From contig CAMBSR010000101.1 of assembly GCA_945870475.1 (NCBI GenBank), positions 1 to 7,617 of the forward strand: DNA of 7,617 nt, written 5' to 3'. Both the position numbers and the translations under genes were made by a program. Under the pieces are notes generated by a model, which worked only from the letters and a program-made list of their open reading frames with translations, was not told where the DNA came from and searched no databases. The stretch is from Phycisphaera mikurensis NBRC 102666. GTDB lineage: Bacteria; Planctomycetota; Phycisphaerae; Phycisphaerales; SM1A02. How positions within the stretch are numbered: position 1 is the first letter of the stretch; every line of letters starts with the position of its first letter. Positions 1 through 7,345 of the stretch are shown here, one piece after another.

Positions 1-1998
1 ACGACGCACCGCGTGGTACGCGGGCTTCGGGCGCATGCGCGCATCCACCACGCTCCAGCTGTGCCCGGTCCAGACGTCGTTCAGCTGCCAGAACAGGCTG
101 CCGGCGTTGCGGTCGGGGTTCGCGCGCAGCCAGGTGATCTGCGTCTCCAGGGCGCGCGCCTGCAGCAACTGCGCCTGCCAGAGCCATTCGCCGAAGTCAC
201 GCGCCGGACGGAACGCCGCCGCCAGGTACGGCGCGTACTGCGCCTCGTCGCCACCCCACGCGCGCTGGCGCACCGCGAGTTCCGGCGCGCCGATGCGAAG
301 CGCCTCCTCGCCAAGCGCCTCGCGCAAGCTCTCCATGTTCGGCGGTCCCTGGTGGCCAAACTCGCTCGTGAATCGCGGCACCATGGTGCGGTACGCGTCA
401 AGCTTCAGGTCCCACGTGTGCCGGTCGCCATGGTCCGGATCATTCGCGTGCCGATCCAGTGAACCGCTCCACGGGCTGTCGGTCCAGTACGCGCGCGTGG
501 TGTCGAGCTCCGCGCAGACGCGCGGCAGGATCTCGCTCCAGTAGCGGATGCCCCAGCCCTGCCCGGGCGACAGCCGCTCCTTGAAGCCCCACGATTGCCA
601 CGCCAGCACGTCCTCGTTGCCGCCGCACCAGAGCACGATGCTCGGGTGGCTGCAGAGCCGCGCCACCTGGTGCCGCGCCTCGCGCTCCACCAATGCCGGC
701 ATCGGCTCGTCCTCCGGGTACGTGGCACAGGCGAACATGAAGTCCTGCCACACCAGCATGCCCACTTCGTCGCACCGTTCGTAGAAGCGATCGTGCTCGT
801 AGATGCCGCCACCCCAGACGCGCAGCATGTTGAGGTTGGCGCCCGCCGCCAGGTCGATGAGCCGGTCGATCGCCGTCGTATCGCGCGCTTCGCATGGGAA
901 GAGCGATGCCGGGATCCAGTTCGCGCCCGTCACCGGCACCTGCACGCCGTTCACCTTGAACGCAAACCGCGTGCCATGTTCGTCGGGCGTCACGTCGAGC
1001 TCGCACGTGCGCATCCCCAGGCGACGTACCACGCGCTGCTTGGCCTCGCCGCGCGCCACCGGCGCACCGGCGGCATCCGCCAGCTCCACGTGCAGCGTGT
1101 GCAGCGGCTGGCGACCGATGCCGCGCGGCCACCAGCGATCGGGGCGCTCCACCTCGATCACCACTACGGCCGTGCCGTCGGCGCCGAGCAGCCCGAACTC
1201 CACCACCTTCGACGGACGCTTCTCGCCCTTCTTGCGGTGATCGGGTTCCGCGTTCGCCTCGCGCGGCGGCATGCGCAGCTCGCACCGCGCCTGCAGGCCT
1301 GCCGGCGGCGCGGCCACATTCGACCACTCCACGCGCACATGCACCTCCACGCGCGCACGCTGCCCGTCGCACGCCGTCACCAGCGGCCGCACCTCCGCCA
1401 GGCGCGCGCCGCTCCAGCACTCGAGCCGCACCTCGCCGGGCAGGCCCGACGTGGGAACGCGCGGTCCCCAGTCCCAGCCGAAATTGCACGCGCTCTTGCG
1501 GATGAAGGGGTACGGCGTCCAGTCGCCGTTCACGGGCCTCGCACCGAGGCGCACCTCCTCGGCCAGCACGTACGGCACGGGCGCGCGGATCGCCACCTCC
1601 ACCTCGTTCATCCCGGCGCGCACGGCGTTGCGCACGTCAAAGCGATGCGGCATGAACTGGCTGGCCGCATCGCCCACGTGCACGCCGTTCACCCTGACAC
1701 TCGCGATGGTGTCGATGCACTCGAACACCAGCTCCACGCGCTCCTCGGCGAGCGCTTCCGCGCCCACCTCGAGCTGCGCGCGCCACGTCCAGTCCGCGTG
1801 GCCCACCCATTCCTGGCGGGCCTCGCCGTCGCCCTGGTCCACCGGCGGGATCACGCCCGCGCGAACCAGGTCCAGGTGCACGCACCCCGGCACCTCCGCG
1901 GCGAAACGCCTGCCCACCATCCCAGCCGGCATCGCCGCGTGCGCACACGCAGTGCACTCGACGGTCCATGCATCGGGGTTGGGCGGCAGGCGAAGCAT
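1..1998 (-). CDS. GH2 beta-mannosidase, 3'-truncated by the window edge
   Basis: This enzyme should release terminal beta-linked mannose from the non-reducing end of oligosaccharides, with retention of configuration. I translated 666 codons without a stop up to the window edge. Family members are usually about 820-900 residues, so the C-terminal beta domains are missing. Visible in order: an N-terminal sugar-binding domain with VPGCVHLDLVRAGVIPP (about 36-52) and NFGWDWGPR (about 172-180), an Ig-like domain with RWWPRGIGRQPL, then the TIM barrel with GANWIP (358-363) and NMLRVWGGGIYE (Trp395). The likely acid/base is Glu462 in LWCGGNED and the likely nucleophile is Glu546 in FTSEFG, followed by SLFWQLNDVW. 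No signal peptide is visible, which suggests a cytoplasmic enzyme. The ATG lies 13 bases after the symporter stop without a clear Shine-Dalgarno, which suggests translational coupling. No in-frame start was seen in the roughly ten codons before it, and the conserved domain begins near Trp11. The middle Asn of the common GNNE motif is Gly here. Family assignment is very secure; exact substrate is inferred. Confidence 0.95.
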   Translation of the reverse strand, partial: MLRLPPNPDAWTVECTACAHAAMPAGMVGRRFAAEVPGCVHLDLVRAGVIPPVDQGDGEARQEWVGHADWTWRAQLEVGAEALAEERVELVFECIDTIASVRVNGVHVGDAASQFMPHRFDVRNAVRAGMNEVEVAIRAPVPYVLAEEVRLGARPVNGDWTPYPFIRKSACNFGWDWGPRVPTSGLPGEVRLECWSGARLAEVRPLVTACDGQRARVEVHVRVEWSNVAAPPAGLQARCELRMPPREANAEPDHRKKGEKRPSKVVEFGLLGADGTAVVVIEVERPDRWWPRGIGRQPLHTLHVELADAAGAPVARGEAKQRVVRRLGMRTCELDVTPDEHGTRFAFKVNGVQVPVTGANWIPASLFPCEARDTTAIDRLIDLAAGANLNMLRVWGGGIYEHDRFYERCDEVGMLVWQDFMFACATYPEDEPMPALVEREARHQVARLCSHPSIVLWCGGNEDVLAWQSWGFKERLSPGQGWGIRYWSEILPRVCAELDTTRAYWTDSPWSGSLDRHANDPDHGDRHTWDLKLDAYRTMVPRFTSEFGHQGPPNMESLREALGEEALRIGAPELAVRQRAWGGDEAQYAPYLAAAFRPARDFGEWLWQAQLLQARALETQITWLRANPDRNAGSLFWQLNDVWTGHSWSVVDARMRPKPAYHAVRR

Positions 1999-2011
1999 CG
2001 TGGCGCGGACG

Positions 2012-4015
2012 CTACCGCACCGTGCCGTCGTCGGCGGCGTCGGCCCGGAAGTTGCGCAGGTCACGGCGCAGGCGCAGGTAGTCGCGGATGCCGCCCACGG
2101 TGAACCACACCATCACCACGGTGCTCGACGCCAGGATGAACCACGACCACGCCTGCCACCACGCCGACCACTGTGCGTCGGTCACCTCGTTGCCCTGCGC
2201 GCGGCGCCACAGGAGCCACGGCGTGCCGACGCAGAAGAGGAGCGTGAAGAAGAGCGGCCAGATGAGCGTGATCCACGCCACGAACTTGTCCCACCCCTTG
2301 TACTGGCTGTCGAAGCCGATCTTCGCCCAGAAGCCCTGCGGCGCCTCGTCGAGCGCGGCATCGCCCTCCACGCGCCACTTGCCGCGGTGGAGCAGCCGGT
2401 CAAGCTCGAAGCGCTGCACGCCGGTCGCCAGGCTGCCCACCACGTACGCGGCGCACGAAGCCATCATGGCGATGAACGAGATCACCTGCCCGGTGAGGTT
2501 CGTGCGCACCCAGGCGGAGAACCCGCCGAAGGCAGCCATCGCCGCGCCCGCGTCGCCCGCCACCATGCCGTCGACCCACGCCTGCGGAATGTTCGTCACC
2601 ACCACGCCGATCACGCAAAGCGTCATGCCGGTGAGCATGGCCGCCCACGCGCCGCGCGTGGTGCCCCAGCGCGTGTACAGGCCGCCGATGATCGCCGCAC
2701 CGCCGCCCGCCACGAAGATGCTCGCGCTCATGGCGGCGAACATCGCGATGTAGATGCCTGGCTTCCAGTACAGGCTGAAGAAGAACGCGAAGATCGCCAC
2801 GCCGAGCACGGACGCCTTCAGGAGAAGGAGCTGCCCGCGCGGCGACATCGGCTTCTTGCGGAAGGGAAGCACCACGTCCTGCACGAAGATGCTGGCCCAC
2901 GAATGGAGGTACGCCTCGTCGGTGCTGATGGCGGCGCCGAGCATGGCGGCCACCACGAGGCCAAGAAGCCCGGTGGGAAGCATCACGCCCAGGGCCAGCG
3001 GCACGCGCATCTCCGCCTGGAGCGCCTCGGTGGGCTGCGAGGCGATCAGCTCCTTGAGCGGCGCCGCCGCGGCGGCATGCTCCGGGTGCGTGAGGAAGGC
3101 ACGCACCGCGAGCGGAATGAGGACCGTCACCAGCATCAGCGTGCGGTATCGCCAGCCGTTGAGGAGCTGGCCCATCCGCGCCTCGTGCGCATCGCGCGCG
3201 GCGCTGTTGTAGCCCTGGTCGCCCTGCCAGGCGCGGCACGCATAGAACAGCGTGAACGCGCTGATGAGCCAGTACGCCACGTTGAAGTTCTGCTCGTCCT
3301 GCAGTCCCAGCGGGTTCAGCATGCTCTTGCCCGCAGGCAGCATGGCCATCGTCTCGTGGAGTTCAGGCCACGGGAAGCGCAGGAGCACCCAGTAGCACAC
3401 CGCCACGAAGGTGCAGAAGCAGAAGACGCCCTGGAAGAAGTCGGTCACCAGCACCGCCAGCATGCCGCCCGCGAACACCATGAAGACGGCGAAGGAGAGG
3501 AGCGCCACCATCATCGCCGGGAACGTGGGCACCGCCGCACCCATGAACGCGAACTGGTCCGGCAGCCCGAGCATCGCGATGAAGAACCGCGCCGTCACGC
3601 CCGGGAAGATGGCGTAGTTGAGGATGCCCGACACGAACGCCACGATGCCGCTGAAGACGCGGAAGCGCTTCGAGTAGCGAATCTCGAAGAACTGCGCGAG
3701 CGTCATCGCCCGGGTCTCGCGGAAGCGGTAGATCACCCAGCCGGTCACCGCGAGCAGGATGAGCGACGGACCCTCCACGTATCCCCACCAGTACTGCGTG
3801 AAGCCCACGTCGTAGCCAAGCTGGAAGTACCACACCAGCGTGATGACGCCCACCTGCGCCATGTTGTAGGAGACGGTCAGCAGGTAGCGCCCCGCCAGGC
3901 GGTTGGCGCTCAGGAACCCGCTCACGCTGTTGGCGTGGCGGCGCATGCTCCACGCCGAGAGGGCAAGCGCAACCAGGAACCCGGCCACAATCACCCAGTC
4001 GAACGCATGCATCAT
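2012..4015 (-). CDS. Sodium:solute symporter (SSS/SLC5 family), probable glycoside importer
   Basis: This is an inner-membrane transporter of 667 residues, expected to couple Na+ entry to solute uptake. I count about 14-15 hydrophobic helices: 5-22, 44-64, 75-98, 118-145, 164-189, 190-212, 245-262, 287-307, 337-375, 396-416, 418-446, 455-474, 508-532, 577-603 and 620-645. Family hallmarks are MTLAQFFEIRYSKRFRVFSG (104-123), VTDFFQG (190-196) and ISTDEAYLHSWASIFVQD (363-380). In the last, Ser364-Thr365 sit where SSS proteins place the Ser/Thr pair of the Na2 sodium site. The protein is longer than the 500-600 residues of many SSS members. The extra length includes a soluble segment at about 535-575 (LDRLLHRGKW onward) before the last two helices. 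It starts within the stop of the GH38 gene and ends 13 bases before the beta-mannosidase, so its cargo is probably a mannoside. The substrate is inferred from context only, because SSS specificity is not readable from motifs. A second Met codon follows the first, so the start is uncertain by one residue. Confidence 0.9.
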   Translation of the reverse strand: MMHAFDWVIVAGFLVALALSAWSMRRHANSVSGFLSANRLAGRYLLTVSYNMAQVGVITLVWYFQLGYDVGFTQYWWGYVEGPSLILLAVTGWVIYRFRETRAMTLAQFFEIRYSKRFRVFSGIVAFVSGILNYAIFPGVTARFFIAMLGLPDQFAFMGAAVPTFPAMMVALLSFAVFMVFAGGMLAVLVTDFFQGVFCFCTFVAVCYWVLLRFPWPELHETMAMLPAGKSMLNPLGLQDEQNFNVAYWLISAFTLFYACRAWQGDQGYNSAARDAHEARMGQLLNGWRYRTLMLVTVLIPLAVRAFLTHPEHAAAAAPLKELIASQPTEALQAEMRVPLALGVMLPTGLLGLVVAAMLGAAISTDEAYLHSWASIFVQDVVLPFRKKPMSPRGQLLLLKASVLGVAIFAFFFSLYWKPGIYIAMFAAMSASIFVAGGGAAIIGGLYTRWGTTRGAWAAMLTGMTLCVIGVVVTNIPQAWVDGMVAGDAGAAMAAFGGFSAWVRTNLTGQVISFIAMMASCAAYVVGSLATGVQRFELDRLLHRGKWRVEGDAALDEAPQGFWAKIGFDSQYKGWDKFVAWITLIWPLFFTLLFCVGTPWLLWRRAQGNEVTDAQWSAWWQAWSWFILASSTVVMVWFTVGGIRDYLRLRRDLRNFRADAADDGTVR

Positions 4016-7000
4016 CCGGCTACTCCGCCTGCAAGCTCTGCCCGCAGCGTGACGATCTGGAACGGCCGCACCGTGAACGTGGTGGTGCCCGAGGCCGCAT
4101 CATGCCCGAATCCGGCGATCTCCGTGGGCTGCTCGAAGAGGTCGGCAGCGTGGACGACGCCCACCGGGAAGCCCCAACGCACGCGCACCTCGCCTGCCCC
4201 GCCCCGGACCTCCACCAGGCGAAGCGCCACCGCGCCCGCGGTTTCTGCGGGCTTCAATGCCGCGATCTCCATGTGCGCGGCACCCGCGCAGCGCACGTCG
4301 GCGGCCTGCCAGCCATCAGCCAGCGCACCCGCGCCCGTGCCACGCACCATCGCACCCACCAGCGGGTTGTTCAGCTGCTCGGCCTGCGCATCCACGCCGG
4401 CCGCGCGCCAGCATCCGTGATGCGCCATCACCGAGTACGTGAACCGGTGGTGCCCGCGGTCGGCGGTCGGATCCGGGAAGCTCGGCGCCTTCAGGAGGCT
4501 CAGCCCCAGCACCCCGTGCTTGGCGCTGCGGCCGAACTTGCCGTCATCCAGCACCGCCACGCCCAGGCCCGGCTCGGAAAGGTCCATCCAGTTGTGCCCC
4601 GGCACCTCGAACTGCGCGCGCTCCCAGCTGGTGTTGTCGTGCGTCGCACGCTCGATGTGCCCGAACTGGATCCCGAACGTCGCGCGCCGCGCGCGCACGT
4701 TGCACGGGAACAGGGCGCGCAGGAGCTTCTGCTCCTCGTGCCACTCCACGTCGGTCACGATGTCGACGCGCGGGCACCCGGCCGTCACGCGGTAGCGCTG
4801 CACCATCCGGCTTGCGTGGCCGATGGGCCGCTCCACGGTGATCTCCGCGCACGCCGCACCGCGCTTCGTCACCACGATCCGCGGCGCCGCGCTCATGATG
4901 CGCATCGACTGTTCCTGGTAATCGCGGTCGGTGTCCCACGCCTCCCACCGGCGCGGGCGATCCTCGTAGATCACCAGCTGGTTCATCGGGAGCGCGTTGC
5001 CGTGCTCGTCCACCGCATTGGCCACGCGCCCGTCATCCATGCGGCGCAGTTCGCCGATGCGCCCGGCGTCGTCCACCGTCACCGCAAGGAACGCGTTGCG
5101 CAGCGTGCGTTCGCCGTCCACGTGCACGGCCTCGCGCGCGTCGGGCTGCGCGGCGTTCGCCGGATCGATCACGCGAATGCCCAACGCCGGTACCTGCGCC
5201 GCCAGCACCTCGCCATCCTCGGTGGCAAGCGTCGCCGTCTGCGCCGTCGATGCCGGGTTGAACACCACCAGCCTCTCCGCGCCGCGCGCCGCTTCGCGCG
5301 CGCCGCCTACCGCCTCCGCCACCCACGCCATGCCGCGCTGGATGGTGCGCGTGGCATCGCGGCGCACCTCGTCCATCTGCTCACGAGCATCGTCGTACAC
5401 GGCCTTGATGCTGCTTCCCGGCAGGATGTCGTGGAACTGGTTCAGGAGCACGTTCTTCCACGTGCCGTCGAGCGATGCGCGCACCTCCTCGGCCACCGCC
5501 GCATCGCGCGTCACGCCGGCGCGCGCGCAGGCAAGCGCCTCGCCCAGCCGCAGCATGCACTCGGCGCGGCGGTTCGCCTCCTTGATCCACGCCTGGCTGG
5601 TGTAGGTGCCGCGGTGGAGCTCCAGGTAGAGCTCGCCGTCCCACACCTTGATGTCCTGGCCGTTCTGCCGCAGCGCGCGGTGCGCCTGGTGCAGGTCCTC
5701 GCAGAAGGCATGCACGCTCTTCTGCTCCACGCGCGGCAGCCCCTCGCACCGTGCGCCGATGTTGGCGCGCTCGATCTGCTCCGCGGTGGGCCCGCCGCCG
5801 CCGTCGCCGAACCCGTACGGCTGCAGGTACATCGGGATGCGCGCCCCGTCCTGCTCCACCAGGTTCTTCACGCCGTAGTGGAACTCCTTCGGCTCGATGG
5901 CGCTGTTGTAGTTGTGCCCGGGCGTCAGGTGCGTCAGGATCTCCGTGCCGTCGAGACCGCGCCACCGGAACGTGACGTTCGGGAACCTGTTGCTCTCGCA
6001 CCAGCTCATCTTGTTGGTGATGAAGGTGTCGATCCCCGCCTGCGCCATGATCTGCGGCAGGCTGGCGGGGAACCCGAACGTGTCCGGCAGGTAGAGGAAC
6101 CGCTGCGGTGCCGCCGCGCCGAAGCGCGAGTCCCAGTACGCGCATCCGTGCAGGATCTGCCGGATGAAGCTCTCGCCCGACGGGCACGTGGCGTCCGGCT
6201 CGATCCACATGGCGCCCGCCGCTTCCCAGCGGCCCTCGGCCACGCGCTCGGCGATCTCCGCGAAGAGTTCCGGCGAACGCTCCTCCACCCACGCGTACTG
6301 CTGCGCCTGGCTGCAGAGGAAGTGGAAGTGCGGGAACCGCTCCTGCAGTCGCAGCACGTTGGCGAACGTGCGCGTGCACTTGCGCTTGGTCTCGGCAATC
6401 GGCCAGAGCCACGCGGTATCGATGTGCGCGTGGCCCACCGCGTCGCACACCACCGGCGTGGTCGCGCCGCGGCCCATGAGGAGCGCGGCCAGCTCCGGAA
6501 AGAGCGACGTGCACGCCGCATGCATGGCAGCAGGCGTGCCGCGCACGGGAATGCGCGCCATCAGCGCGCGGAGCCCGCGGTCCAATTCATGCGCGCGCGC
6601 ATCGCTCTCGGCAAGCGTCCCGAGGAGCTTGCGTGCCGTGTCGAAGCCCTGCGCAAAACGCCACACGGATTCGTCCACCGTCACCAGCTCCGCCATCTCC
6701 AGGCGGCCCGGGTTCGCCTCGCGCCAGCGCGCGTGGTGCTCCTCGGCCTCCCACCAGAACGTGCTGACGCCGAGCGGCAGGTTGCACGCGGCTTCGATCA
6801 GGAGATCGAGCTTCACCGCGCCCTCCGCCTGCGAAGGCGCGCGCTCCCAGAGGAACGCCAGGTTGCGGTACGGATCGAACCCCTGGAACGGCACGCCGTC
6901 CTTCCAGAGGAGCGCCTCGGTGCCGGAGGAGAACCGCAGCGCCACGCGCTTCCCCGCCATCGCGGCCGGCATCGATCCCACCAGCCGAAACCACGCCGTG

Positions 7001-7197
7001 CTCCACACCGGCCCCCAGCGCCAGCCCATCTCCACAGGCGCATACGCCTGCCCGAATGCCTCGTCCGGCGTCACCCGGTCCGGCGTCTGCCAGACCGTCA
7101 CCGACAGCGGCGCCCGCTCCGGGAACGCGGCGGGAAGGAGGATCTCGGAAACGAAGTTCTCGAAGCGGATCGCGGCGTATTGCAGGTCGGGGAGCAC
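4012..7197 (-). CDS. GH38 alpha-mannosidase
   Basis: This zinc-dependent retaining alpha-mannosidase has 1061 residues from the GTG chosen here. Residue numbers count from that start. An N-terminal beta domain (about 36-150) precedes the GH38 catalytic domain (about 248-510). That domain carries GHAHIDTAWLWP with metal ligands His258 and Asp260, then MWIEPDATCPSGES with the probable nucleophile Asp335, then YLPDTFGFP (369-377). The helical middle domain follows with ELYLELHRGTYTSQ, whose His528 is the expected further zinc ligand, and NQFHDILPGSS (586-595). The GH38 C-terminal beta domains fill about 700-1060. All key residues are present, and the length fits the large bacterial and vacuolar-type members. 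No signal peptide is seen, so the enzyme probably acts in the cytoplasm on imported sugars. Start choice: an in-frame GTG at 7299 lies inside the terminator of the preceding gene, while the GTG at 7197 begins VLPDLQYAAIRFENF, which resembles the usual family N-terminus. TTG codons between remain possible. The stop overlaps the symporter ATG. Family is very secure; linkage preference is unknown. Confidence 0.95.
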   Translation of the reverse strand: MLPDLQYAAIRFENFVSEILLPAAFPERAPLSVTVWQTPDRVTPDEAFGQAYAPVEMGWRWGPVWSTAWFRLVGSMPAAMAGKRVALRFSSGTEALLWKDGVPFQGFDPYRNLAFLWERAPSQAEGAVKLDLLIEAACNLPLGVSTFWWEAEEHHARWREANPGRLEMAELVTVDESVWRFAQGFDTARKLLGTLAESDARAHELDRGLRALMARIPVRGTPAAMHAACTSLFPELAALLMGRGATTPVVCDAVGHAHIDTAWLWPIAETKRKCTRTFANVLRLQERFPHFHFLCSQAQQYAWVEERSPELFAEIAERVAEGRWEAAGAMWIEPDATCPSGESFIRQILHGCAYWDSRFGAAAPQRFLYLPDTFGFPASLPQIMAQAGIDTFITNKMSWCESNRFPNVTFRWRGLDGTEILTHLTPGHNYNSAIEPKEFHYGVKNLVEQDGARIPMYLQPYGFGDGGGGPTAEQIERANIGARCEGLPRVEQKSVHAFCEDLHQAHRALRQNGQDIKVWDGELYLELHRGTYTSQAWIKEANRRAECMLRLGEALACARAGVTRDAAVAEEVRASLDGTWKNVLLNQFHDILPGSSIKAVYDDAREQMDEVRRDATRTIQRGMAWVAEAVGGAREAARGAERLVVFNPASTAQTATLATEDGEVLAAQVPALGIRVIDPANAAQPDAREAVHVDGERTLRNAFLAVTVDDAGRIGELRRMDDGRVANAVDEHGNALPMNQLVIYEDRPRRWEAWDTDRDYQEQSMRIMSAAPRIVVTKRGAACAEITVERPIGHASRMVQRYRVTAGCPRVDIVTDVEWHEEQKLLRALFPCNVRARRATFGIQFGHIERATHDNTSWERAQFEVPGHNWMDLSEPGLGVAVLDDGKFGRSAKHGVLGLSLLKAPSFPDPTADRGHHRFTYSVMAHHGCWRAAGVDAQAEQLNNPLVGAMVRGTGAGALADGWQAADVRCAGAAHMEIAALKPAETAGAVALRLVEVRGGAGEVRVRWGFPVGVVHAADLFEQPTEIAGFGHDAASGTTTFTVRPFQIVTLRAELAGGVAG
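4023..4030 (-). promoter_or_regulatory. Ribosome binding site of the symporter gene
   Basis: AGGCGGAG on the minus strand, containing GGAG, ends seven bases before the symporter ATG at 4015. It sits inside the last codons of the GH38 gene. With the ATGA stop/start overlap it supports this ATG as the start and suggests coupled translation. The downstream beta-mannosidase start has no comparable site. Confidence 0.7.
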
Positions 7198-7204
7198 GCG
7201 AGGA

Positions 7205-7233
7205 AGTGTACGGAGCGACTTCTTCCCCCCCAA
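7205..7233 (-). promoter_or_regulatory. Candidate promoter for the mannosidase operon
   Basis: On the minus strand TTGGGG (7233-7228) and TACACT (7210-7205) are separated by 17 bases, the ideal sigma-70 spacing. Each box is a partial match: TTG of TTGACA, and four of six positions of TATAAT. It lies between the terminator and the GTG at 7197. The -10 box ends seven bases before that GTG, so a transcript would start at or next to the start codon. In a GC-rich sequence such matches occur by chance, so this is weak. Confidence 0.25.
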
Positions 7234-7276
7234 CGGCGCCAGCCCGCCGACGCACCCGCAGCTCGCTGGCACATCG

Positions 7277-7316
7277 GGAAAACACAGCGCGCGCCCCACG
7301 CATGGGACGCGCGCTG
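7277..7316 (-). terminator. Intrinsic terminator after the PEP-CTERM gene
   Basis: Read on the minus strand, CAGCGCGCGTCCC (7316-7304) and GGGGCGCGCGCTG (7297-7285) pair as a 13-base stem with one G-U wobble around a six-base loop ATGCGT. The 3' arm is followed by TGTGTTTT, a T-rich tract as expected for rho-independent termination. It begins about 30 bases after the TGA of the PEP-CTERM gene. On the plus strand the hairpin is followed by GAAAAGG, not by T residues, so it should act in one direction only. The T tract is slightly interrupted, so efficiency is uncertain. Confidence 0.8.
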
Positions 7317-7345
7317 GAAAAGGGGCTTGTGAAATCCGCGCAGGC

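Noticed and set aside
440..1489. Minus-strand open frame of 349 codons within the beta-mannosidase
   Set aside because: It is an alternate frame of the GH2 gene. The GH2 frame contains all catalytic motifs, while this one has Gly/Arg/Ala-rich sequence and no domain.
1271..4420. Plus-strand open frame of 1049 codons opposite the symporter and beta-mannosidase
   Set aside because: It crosses the boundaries of three clear minus-strand genes and has the low-complexity His/Arg/Glu-rich composition of an antisense shadow.
5381..6514. Minus-strand open frame of 377 codons within the GH38 gene
   Set aside because: It is an out-of-frame reading of the GH38 catalytic domain, with Arg/Gly/Ala-rich sequence and no recognisable motif.
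4102..7332. Plus-strand open frame of 1076 codons opposite the GH38 gene
   Set aside because: It mirrors the conserved GH38 gene, is dominated by Arg, His, Ala and Val, shows no known domain, and is explained by GC-rich codon usage leaving few stops on the opposite strand.
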